Below are positions 1 to 5,132 of a DNA stretch of 5,688 nt, piece after piece. The DNA comes from Bryobacteraceae bacterium (GTDB lineage Bacteria > Acidobacteriota > Terriglobia > Bryobacterales > Bryobacteraceae). A model generated the notes under the pieces. The model was not told the origin of the DNA, did not search any database, and saw only the letters and a list, made by a program, of their open reading frames with translations. Every line of letters starts with the position of its first letter. The first letter of the stretch is position 1. A program made the position numbers and the translations under genes. The stretch lies in NCBI GenBank assembly GCA_025929455.1, contig JAICMB010000251.1, forward strand, positions 1 to 5,688, given 5' to 3'.

Positions 1-525
1 GGCGTTGACGCAGATGCCTTCCGTCGCGACTTCTTTGCCGAGTGATTTCGTGAACGCGATGACTGCGGCTTTCGTGGCGGAGTAGCCGGTCATATTAGGA
101 TTGCCCTCTTTACCGGCAATCGACGCGATGTTCACGATGCGGCCATAGCGGCGCTCGCGCATGCCGCCGATGACCGCACGGCAGCAATAAAAGACGCTGT
201 CGAGATTCACGGCAACGATGCGATGCCAGTCCTCTTCGGTCTGTTCCCAAAGCGGCGCGGCGCGGCCGCCGATGCCGGCGTTGTTGACCAAAATGTCGAC
301 GGGGCCCGCGGACGCGAACGCGTCACGCACGCTCGCCGAGGAGCTGACATCCACCTGCAGCGCGCTCGCGCCGGGAATTTTCGCGGCCGCCTCGCGCGCA
401 CCCGCTTCGTCGATATCGGCTACAAAAACACGCGCACCGGCGCGGGCCAACCGGGCGGCGATCGCTTCGCCTATGCCGGTAGCCGCGCCGGTGACGATGG
501 CAGTTTGACCGCTAAGGTCAAACAC
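1..525 (-). CDS. SDR-family NAD(P)-dependent oxidoreductase (FabG-like), 3' end outside window
   Basis: This is the first 175 codons of a classical short-chain dehydrogenase/reductase; the C-terminus lies beyond the left edge. The Rossmann nucleotide-binding motif TGAATGIG is at residues 12-19 and NNAG at 81-84. The catalytic tetrad is N107, S135, Y148 and K152, the last two in YSATK. Asp37 at the end of the second beta strand (VADID) usually favours NAD(H) over NADP(H), though this is a family rule and not proof. The start is GTG, 2 nt after the rplI stop, with an AAGGA-type ribosome binding site inside the last rplI codons (535-539), so translation is probably coupled to rplI. The family covers 3-oxoacyl-ACP reductases and many sugar and alcohol dehydrogenases. 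The substrate-determining C-terminal part is missing, so I give no specific substrate. Very sure of the family, unsure of the role. Confidence 0.93.
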   Translation of the reverse strand, partial: MFDLSGQTAIVTGAATGIGEAIAARLARAGARVFVADIDEAGAREAAAKIPGASALQVDVSSSASVRDAFASAGPVDILVNNAGIGGRAAPLWEQTEEDWHRIVAVNLDSVFYCCRAVIGGMRERRYGRIVNIASIAGKEGNPNMTGYSATKAAVIAFTKSLGKEVATEGICVNA

Positions 526-527
526 GC

Positions 528-974
528 CTACTCTTCCTTGGTCACGTTTACGGTGATTTCCGCCGTGACGTCGCGATGCAGACGTACGGGGACTTTGTGT
601 TCGCCGAGGGTGCGGATGGGATCCGGAAGCTGAACCTTGCGCCGGTCCACGTTGTAGTTTTGTTGTGCGAGCGCGTCGGCGATGTCGCCGGCGGTCACGG
701 AGCCGAACAGCTGATCCTGCTCGCCGGCGCGGCGCGCGATCGTCACAGTGACGGTCTGCAGCATACGGCCGAGTTCGCCCGCATCAGCGGCTTCCTTGGC
801 TTCGCGGCGCAGCGCGGCCTGCCGCTCCTGCTCCACGATCTTCTTGTTCGAATCGGTAGCCGCGACGGCCAAACGCTTGGGCAGCAGAAAATTGCGGGCG
901 TAGCCGTCCGCCACTTTCACCACCTGTCCGCGGTTGCCGAGCTTTTCGATATCTTCTCGAAGAATGATTTCCAT
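528..974 (-). CDS. rplI: 50S ribosomal protein L9
   Basis: L9 binds 23S rRNA near the base of the L1 stalk and helps keep the reading frame. The product is 148 residues, the usual length. The N-terminal RNA-binding domain (about 1-50) carries the conserved GYARNFLLPKRLA stretch at 24-36. A charged connecting helix follows (about 42-75). The C-terminal domain holds LFGSVTAGDIADAL (89-102) and ends in the family's beta-rich LHRDVTAEITVNV segment. I chose the ATG at 972-974 because MEIILREDIEKLG is the canonical L9 N-terminus; an upstream in-frame extension to about 1178 is only a shadow of rpsR. An AGGA site at 981-984, overlapping the rpsR stop codon, sits 6 nt before this ATG. The gene lies 8 nt after rpsR. 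In many bacteria dnaB follows rplI, but here an SDR gene follows after 2 nt. Confidence 0.97.
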   Translation of the reverse strand: MEIILREDIEKLGNRGQVVKVADGYARNFLLPKRLAVAATDSNKKIVEQERQAALRREAKEAADAGELGRMLQTVTVTIARRAGEQDQLFGSVTAGDIADALAQQNYNVDRRKVQLPDPIRTLGEHKVPVRLHRDVTAEITVNVTKEE

Positions 975-982
975 GGCGATTC

Positions 983-1282
983 CTACAGCGTCGTCGTGAA
1001 GGGGATCAGCGCGATGTTGCGCGCCTGCTTCACGGCCTCCGCCAAGCGTCGCTGATGCGGGGCGCACACGCCCGAAATGCGCTTGGGCGTGATCTTGCCG
1101 CGTTCGGAGATGAACGCGTTCAGCATGCGCGTGTCTTTGTAATTGATGTCGTCGATCTTTTCGACACAGAAGCGGCACACTTTTTTGCGCCGGAAATACT
1201 GCTTCTTGGTCGCAATCGCCTTGTCGCCGCCCGTCGGGCGCTGCGAGGCCGCTACGGGCCTTCCACCTCTTTGTTCAGGCAT
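983..1282 (-). CDS. rpsR: 30S ribosomal protein S18, zinc-ribbon (C+) type
   Basis: S18 binds 16S rRNA in the platform of the small subunit as a partner of S6, whose gene lies just upstream. The product is 99 residues, somewhat longer than the usual 75-90 because about 28 residues rich in Gly, Ala, Gln and Arg precede the conserved core. The core starts at [11 protein letters not shown] (29-39) and continues through [25 protein letters not shown] (shown here in part; about 64-88). Cys36, Cys39, Cys73 and His76 form a CxxC plus CxxH set, which fits the metal-binding C+ version of S18 known from comparative work. That zinc is actually bound is inference. The ATG has a strong AAGGAG site (1291-1296) 8 nt upstream, which overlaps the rpsF stop codon and supports the long N-terminus. 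Confidence 0.96.
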   Translation of the reverse strand: MPEQRGGRPVAASQRPTGGDKAIATKKQYFRRKKVCRFCVEKIDDINYKDTRMLNAFISERGKITPKRISGVCAPHQRRLAEAVKQARNIALIPFTTTL

Positions 1283-1290
1283 AACGTGAT

Positions 1291-1296
1291 CTCCTT
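1291..1296 (-). promoter_or_regulatory. Strong Shine-Dalgarno of rpsR overlapping the rpsF stop
   Basis: The minus strand reads AAGGAG here, 8 nt before the rpsR ATG, and its first two bases are the last two of the rpsF TAA stop. It fixes the S18 start and suggests that ribosomes finishing S6 can restart on S18, which would balance synthesis of the two partner proteins. Confidence 0.8.
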
Positions 1297-1852
1297 ACTT
1301 CGTGGCCTCTTCGGGTGCGGGTTCAGGGCGCGCTTCGGTGCGCGTTTCAGTGGGCGCTTCCGGGCGCGCTTCAGTGTGCGTTTCGGGGCGCGTTTCCGGG
1401 CGCGCGGGCTTGGGCGCTCCAGGCACGGGACCGGCGGGAGCAGGAGCTCCGGGCGCCGGTGACGGTTCCGAAGCCGCCATGGCGGGAGCCGCCGGTGGGG
1501 GCGCCGGCCGCCGTGCCGCGCGCTTCTCACGATGCTTGCGCCGCTTATCGATCTTCTTCAGCCGCTCGTCGATACGGACCGTTATGAATTTCATCACCAG
1601 GTCGGCGACGCGCAGGCGGCGCTCCAACTCGCTGACGGTCTCCGGTCCAGCCGTGAACTGTAACAGCACGTAGTAGCCTTCAGCGTATTTCTGCACGCGG
1701 TAGGCGAGCTTGCGCACGCCCCACTTTTCGACTTTGTCCACGTTTCCGCCGGCGTTGGCAATCTGCATGGTCAGTTGCTCTACCAGCGGATCGATCTGTT
1801 CATCGGTCGCGTCCGGGCGAACGATGAACAGTTCCTCGTAAATTCGCTTCAT
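1295..1852 (-). CDS. rpsF: 30S ribosomal protein S6 with long Pro/Ala/Glu-rich C-terminal tail
   Basis: S6 forms a heterodimer with S18 on the platform of the 30S subunit. Residues 1-97 are a normal S6 fold: [15 protein letters not shown] at the start, GWG-like [11 protein letters not shown] (41-51), YYVLLQF (60-66) and [10 protein letters not shown] (86-95). A very basic stretch follows (98-115, many Lys and Arg), then a Pro/Ala segment (116-149), then eight four-residue units ending in Glu (150-181, such as [16 protein letters not shown]). The total of 185 residues compares with about 95-135 for typical S6. The tail is probably disordered and its role is unknown. The ATG overlaps the pth stop as ATGA, with GAGG 4 nt upstream, which points to translational coupling. 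rpsR follows after 12 nt, and no ssb gene lies between them, unlike in many bacteria. Confidence 0.96.
   Translation of the reverse strand: MKRIYEELFIVRPDATDEQIDPLVEQLTMQIANAGGNVDKVEKWGVRKLAYRVQKYAEGYYVLLQFTAGPETVSELERRLRVADLVMKFITVRIDERLKKIDKRRKHREKRAARRPAPPPAAPAMAASEPSPAPGAPAPAGPVPGAPKPARPETRPETHTEARPEAPTETRTEARPEPAPEEATK
1310..1405 (-). repeat. Eight tandem 12-bp units encoding the S6 tail
   Basis: Eight consecutive 12-bp units lie here without gaps. On the plus strand each begins with ttc followed by nine GC-rich bases; ttccgggcgcgc occurs twice and the others differ at a few positions. On the coding strand they give, in order, [28 protein letters not shown] and PAPE. The Glu codon GAA is identical in all eight units. 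The reading frame is kept because the unit is a multiple of three. The array looks like a minisatellite made by slippage or unequal exchange and then diverged. Confidence 0.9.
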
Positions 1853-2451
1853 TTGTCCTCATTTAAACCAGCGGCGCGACGATTGTATTTCGTCATGGCC
1901 ATTTCGACGCCGCCAGAGATTATGGATTCCACCGCATCGGACGCATAGTCCAGCAGTTCGTCCAGTTGCTCCTTGCGCTCGCGATTCATTTTCGCAAGCA
2001 CGATCCGGGCGCCGTCGCGTTCGCGGCTGCCCCCGTGAATCCCCAGGCGGACCCGGGGGAAATCGTCGCTGCCGATGCTTCGGATCACGCTTTCGACGCC
2101 GTGATGCCCGCCGGCCGAACCTTTCGGCCGGATACGCAGCGCTTGCCAGGGCAGGTCCAGATCGTCATAAACCAGAACCAGTTGCCCCGGCGAAAGTTCG
2201 TACTTCACCAGCAGACCGTTAACGGACGGCCCGCTGACATTCATAAACGTTTGCGGCTTGGCGAGAAGGACGCGCTTTCCGGCAACGCTGCCCTGTCCCA
2301 CCAGCGCCATCGCTTCCTTGCGGCTGACGCGGACGCCGTGACGGGCGGCGAGCCGGTCCACGGCCAGGAAACCGAGATTGTGCGGCGTGAGCTCGTATTC
2401 CGCGCCCGGATTCCCGAGCCCGGCGACCAGCACGTCCACAGTGTCCGGCAT
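1849..2451 (-). CDS. pth: Peptidyl-tRNA hydrolase
   Basis: This cytosolic esterase cleaves peptidyl-tRNA released by stalled ribosomes, recycling tRNA. The product is 200 residues, normal for bacterial Pth. Family motifs are GLGNPG (11-16), the catalytic His24 in TPHNLGF (22-28), FMNVSG (69-74), and DDLDLP (96-101). Asn14, His24, Asn71 and Asp96 match E. coli Asn10, His20, Asn68 and Asp93. Two positions are unusual: Pro23 where Arg is common before the catalytic His, and GGHHG (114-118), which puts His117 where E. coli has Asn114. The stretch after RLGI is also atypical ([11 protein letters not shown] instead of a GRP-type loop). The fold appears complete. The start is the ATG 15 nt after the rplY stop; I see no good ribosome binding site next to it, so coupling to rplY is likely. 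The stop overlaps the rpsF start. Confidence 0.95.
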   Translation of the reverse strand: MPDTVDVLVAGLGNPGAEYELTPHNLGFLAVDRLAARHGVRVSRKEAMALVGQGSVAGKRVLLAKPQTFMNVSGPSVNGLLVKYELSPGQLVLVYDDLDLPWQALRIRPKGSAGGHHGVESVIRSIGSDDFPRVRLGIHGGSRERDGARIVLAKMNRERKEQLDELLDYASDAVESIISGGVEMAMTKYNRRAAGLNEDK

Positions 2452-2466
2452 GGGCGGCGTGCCGGA

Positions 2467-3147
2467 CTACTTCTTCTTCTTTTCTTCGACCGCGCCCTCT
2501 TCTTCCTTCTTACCCTTCTTGATCACTTCCGGCTCTGCCGTACCCGCCGCCGGAGCCGCCGCTTCCTCGGCCGGGGCCGCTTCCGCCTTCATCGCGACGA
2601 CATGCGCCAGCACCAGTTCCGGCGCGCTCACCAGCTTCATAGAGCCGGTCAGCGGAATGTCAGACGCGCGTATATTCTGGCCTACCATCAACTCCGATAC
2701 ATCGATCGTAAACTGCTCCGGAATATCGTCCGGCAGGCACTCGACCTCGACCTCGCGGGTAATGACCTCGAGCAGGCCGCCCTGCAGCTTGACGCCTTTC
2801 GGATCGCCGATGGTGTGAATCGGCACGCGCACCTGCAGGCGCTGTGTCAGATCGATCCGCTTCAGATCGACGTGCAGCAGCGTGTCCTTGATCGGATCGC
2901 TCTGCCAGTCCACGATCATGACGGGCGTGGCGCCGCTGCCATCGTGCGCCAGGTTGAAAATCGTGTTGTGCCCGGAGTGGCTGCGCAGGATTTTATGTAC
3001 TTCTTTAGGGTTGACGGCGACCGCCGCGGCATCGGCTCCGGCGCCATAAACAACGGCGGGAATAAGCCCCTCGACGCGGAGGCGGCGCGCGGCGTTCTTG
3101 CCGCGCTCATTGCGGGGCTTGGCCGTGATCGTCAAATCTCTCTTCAT
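2467..3147 (-). CDS. rplY: 50S ribosomal protein L25, long CTC/TL5 form
   Basis: Long-form L25 (CTC, general stress protein Ctc in Bacillus, TL5 in Thermus) binds 5S rRNA. Residues 1-95 form the L25 domain, with a NAARRLRVEGLIPAVVYG block (18-35) and DPIKDTLLHVDL (84-95). Residues 96-187 form the extra beta domain typical of the long form, including GVKLQGGLLEVITREVEV (118-135). The last 40 residues are an Ala/Glu/Lys tail ending in EEKKKK, probably disordered and close to charge-balanced. The total of 226 residues is usual for CTC proteins. The ATG has AGGAG (3154-3158) 6 nt upstream and lies 18 nt after prs. The prs-rplY-pth order is widespread in bacteria, so the context agrees. The coding end is a purine-rich tract. 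Confidence 0.96.
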   Translation of the reverse strand: MKRDLTITAKPRNERGKNAARRLRVEGLIPAVVYGAGADAAAVAVNPKEVHKILRSHSGHNTIFNLAHDGSGATPVMIVDWQSDPIKDTLLHVDLKRIDLTQRLQVRVPIHTIGDPKGVKLQGGLLEVITREVEVECLPDDIPEQFTIDVSELMVGQNIRASDIPLTGSMKLVSAPELVLAHVVAMKAEAAPAEEAAAPAAGTAEPEVIKKGKKEEEGAVEEKKKK

Positions 3148-3165
3148 CTTTTTCTCCTGGCCCGG

Positions 3166-4140
3166 TTAAACGAATAGCGTGCTCACCGAGCCGTCTTCAT
3201 GTATCGATTGAATTGCGCGCGCCAGCAGCGGCGCAACCGAAAGCGTCTTGATGCGAGTGCAACGCATGGCGTCCTCGCGCAACGGGATGGAATTGGTGAC
3301 CACCACCTGCTCGAGCTTCGACTCCTCGATGCGCTGCACAGCGGGCCCTGAGAGCACCGCGTGCGTGGCGCAGGCCGTCACGGTCTTGGCGCCCTGCTCG
3401 AGCAACGCTTCCGTAGCTTTTACCAGTGTACCGGCCGTATCGATAAGGTCGTCGACGATCAGGCAGTGCTGCCCGCTCACATCGCCGATGATGTGCATCA
3501 CTTCGGCGACGTTCACGTCGGTACGGCGTTTATCGATGATGGCCAGCGGTGCGTTGAGTTTTTTCGCGAAGGCGCGCGCGCGCTCCACGCCGCCCGCGTC
3601 CGGCGAAACCACCGTGATGTCGCGGCGGCCGATGGCGTCGAAATACTCGATCATGACCGGCGCGGCGAACAGGTGATCGACCGGAATGTTGAAGAAACCT
3701 TGAATTTGTGCGGCGTGCAGATCGAGGGTGAGGATGCGGTCTGCGCCGGCGGTTTGAATCAGATCGGCAACCAGGCGCGCCGAGATCGGCATGCGCGGCT
3801 TGTCTTTACGGTCCTGCCGCGCGTAACCGTAATAGGGCAGTACAGCGGTAATGCGTTCAGCGGAAGCACGCTTAAGGGCGTCGATCATCAGCAGCAGTTC
3901 CATGATGTGACGGTCCACCGGAGTGCACGTGGGCTGCACCACGAAGACATCGGCGCCGCGTACGTTTTCCTGGATCTGCAGGTAGATTTCGCCGTCCGAG
4001 AACGGCTTCACCATGGCCGCGCCGAGCGTACATCCGAGCGCGCCGGAGATCTTGGCCGCGAGCGTGGGATTCGCGTTACCCGTGAATACTTTCAGTCGTT
4101 CGAATCGCATCGTGGCGCGTATCGGTCTGGCGGCGGCCAT
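3166..4140 (-). CDS. prs: Ribose-phosphate pyrophosphokinase (PRPP synthetase)
   Basis: Makes PRPP from ribose 5-phosphate and ATP, feeding purine, pyrimidine, NAD, histidine and tryptophan synthesis. The 324-residue product is a class I type enzyme: [16 protein letters not shown] (47-62), the ATP-binding and flexible-loop region around [14 protein letters not shown] (103-116), [11 protein letters not shown] (140-150) with the metal-binding His142, [11 protein letters not shown] (179-189), and the PRPP/ribose-phosphate loop [10 protein letters not shown] (229-238). All key motifs are present. I took the ATG at 4138-4140 because GAGG stands 5 nt upstream of it, while the second in-frame ATG (4108-4110), which would give the more typical 314 residues, has no visible ribosome binding site. 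The first ten residues are not family-conserved, so the internal start remains possible. ispE ends 20 nt upstream. Confidence 0.96.
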   Translation of the reverse strand: MAAARPIRATMRFERLKVFTGNANPTLAAKISGALGCTLGAAMVKPFSDGEIYLQIQENVRGADVFVVQPTCTPVDRHIMELLLMIDALKRASAERITAVLPYYGYARQDRKDKPRMPISARLVADLIQTAGADRILTLDLHAAQIQGFFNIPVDHLFAAPVMIEYFDAIGRRDITVVSPDAGGVERARAFAKKLNAPLAIIDKRRTDVNVAEVMHIIGDVSGQHCLIVDDLIDTAGTLVKATEALLEQGAKTVTACATHAVLSGPAVQRIEESKLEQVVVTNSIPLREDAMRCTRIKTLSVAPLLARAIQSIHEDGSVSTLFV

Positions 4141-4144
4141 TCAA

Positions 4145-4170
4145 CCCTCACTGCCGGCCCTCACTGCCGG
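4145..4170 (-). repeat. Perfect 13-bp tandem duplication at the ispE/prs junction
   Basis: The plus-strand 13-mer ccctcactgccgg occurs twice head to tail (4145-4157 and 4158-4170) without mismatch. On the coding strand each copy carries a TGA followed by GGG. The copy nearer ispE supplies its stop codon; the copy nearer prs supplies the GAGG ribosome binding site of prs. Removing one copy would leave both genes intact and reduce the gap from 20 to 7 nt. Confidence 0.9.
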
Positions 4171-5072
4171 TCAAGCTGTTTCGCCCACTGCCGTTGGTAG
4201 GCGCGCCGTGTGACCAGCGACACTCGAAACACCTTGCCTGCACTCTCCGGCAACCGTATCCGCCGGCAGGCCCGGTCCCGCGCGTCGCGGCCGGGGAAGA
4301 CGCCAAAAACGGTGGAGCCGCTGCCGGACATCAGTGCCGGACGCGCGCCTGCCCTCAGCAGCGCCTCTTTTATGGATTTGAGCAGAGGGTAACGGCTAAA
4401 AACGGCCGGCTCGAAATCGTTAACGCACGGCCAGCCGTACTTGCCGGGGGGCTCCGACAGCGCCCGGACACACGACTGGAAACTCATAATATCGCAATTA
4501 TTACAGTCCGATGTCAAACCGCGTCCTAGTGCGGCGTATGCTTCGGCGGTGGAGACATGCAGGGAGGGTGTGACGAGTAGGAGCGGCCACGGGCGGATTT
4601 CGGGAACCGGGTAGAACTCGGTGCCGCGGCCGAGGGCAACCGCCGCCCCCCCTTCGAGAAAGAACGGGACGTCGCTGCCGAGTGCGGCGGCGATTTCGAG
4701 AAGACGCTCGGGGTCGAGCGCTTTTCGCGCAAGGGACGGGAGTGCCTGCAGGATCGCAGCCGCGTTTGAAGAGCCGCCGCCGAGGCCGCCACCCATAGGG
4801 ATGCGTTTGTGGAGATTTACTTCGACGTTGGCGCGGATGCCCAGTGCGCTGAGAATGGCGTCGGCGGCGCGCGTGATCAGATTTTCACCGGGAATCTCGA
4901 TATTGGACTGGACGGTGATGCGGGTCGCGGTGCGCGAACGCTGGAACGCGATATCGAGCGTGTCGGCGAGCGAGATGGTGTGGAAAACCGTACGTAGTTC
5001 GTGAAAGCCGTCCGGCCGGCGGCCAAGCACGCGCAGGTCGAGGTTGACCTTGGCATGCGAGCGGACCCGCAC
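4161..5072 (-). CDS. ispE: 4-diphosphocytidyl-2-C-methyl-D-erythritol kinase
   Basis: IspE is the GHMP-family kinase that phosphorylates CDP-methylerythritol in the MEP route to isopentenyl diphosphate. Counted from the GTG at 5070-5072 (303 residues), the substrate-binding AKVNL is at 7-11, the ATP-binding glycine/serine motif PMGGGLGGGSSNAA at 92-105, GSDVPFF with the catalytic Asp at 134, NDFE at 218-221, and the third GHMP motif MSGSGS at 248-253. All are intact. The start is uncertain. The open frame extends upstream to a GTG at 5187-5189, but the extra 39 residues are not family-like and overlap a promoter-like sequence. The GTG at 5072 puts AKVNL seven residues in, as in known IspE proteins, but has no Shine-Dalgarno. 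A TTG at 5091-5093 would suit a leaderless transcript. E. coli IspE has 283 residues. Confidence 0.93.
   Translation of the reverse strand: MRVRSHAKVNLDLRVLGRRPDGFHELRTVFHTISLADTLDIAFQRSRTATRITVQSNIEIPGENLITRAADAILSALGIRANVEVNLHKRIPMGGGLGGGSSNAAAILQALPSLARKALDPERLLEIAAALGSDVPFFLEGGAAVALGRGTEFYPVPEIRPWPLLLVTPSLHVSTAEAYAALGRGLTSDCNNCDIMSFQSCVRALSEPPGKYGWPCVNDFEPAVFSRYPLLKSIKEALLRAGARPALMSGSGSTVFGVFPGRDARDRACRRIRLPESAGKVFRVSLVTRRAYQRQWAKQLDRQ
4488..4517 (-). promoter_or_regulatory. Candidate internal promoter in ispE, upstream of prs
   Basis: Within an AT-rich island of the GC-rich ispE gene the minus strand carries a perfect TTGACA (4512-4517), an 18-nt spacer and GATATT (4488-4493); an alternative TATTAT at 4486-4491 has a 20-nt spacer. 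It would drive prs and the genes behind it from about 350 nt upstream of the prs start. Based only on hexamer matching, and the codons involved encode a variable part of IspE. Confidence 0.3.
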
Positions 5073-5100
5073 GCGCGGGGAGGGTGGTGTCAAGAAGCAG

Positions 5101-5132
5101 ATTCTAGCATCTGAGGGTGCCGCCGCCGTCAA
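5101..5132 (-). promoter_or_regulatory. Candidate promoter of the ispE-led operon
   Basis: The minus strand has an extended -10 element, TGCTAGAAT (5101-5109; TAGAAT matches the consensus hexamer at five of six positions). A TTGACG lies at 5127-5132, but the 20-nt spacer is longer than ideal, so the extended -10 would have to compensate. Transcription would start at about 5089-5094, leaving only about 20 nt or less before the chosen ispE start and making a leaderless TTG start possible. It sits at the expected place for an operon promoter. Confidence 0.4.

Noticed and set aside
975..1178. N-terminal extension of the rplI frame up to 1178
   Set aside because: It lies entirely within rpsR in another frame, is not L9-like, and the ATG at 974 starts the canonical L9 N-terminus with a good ribosome binding site.
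1871..1913. Possible stem (gcggcg at 1871-1876 with cgccgc at 1908-1913) just upstream of rpsF as an S6:S18 autoregulatory RNA
   Set aside because: Six base pairs with a 31-nt loop inside the pth coding end are expected by chance in GC-rich DNA, and I cannot identify the conserved features of the known S6:S18-binding leader.
1966..3177. Long plus-strand open frame of 403 codons opposite pth and rplY
   Set aside because: It is antisense to two clearly conserved genes; its His/Arg/Asp-rich translation matches no family I know. Long antisense frames are common in GC-rich coding sequence.
3361..4200. Plus-strand open frame of 279 codons opposite prs
   Set aside because: It is a shadow of prs, whose minus-strand motifs are complete; no recognisable protein features.
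5088..5093. Perfect TTGACA on the minus strand overlapping the TTG start candidate of ispE
   Set aside because: No AT-rich -10 hexamer lies at a suitable distance downstream; the sequence there is GC-rich and coding.
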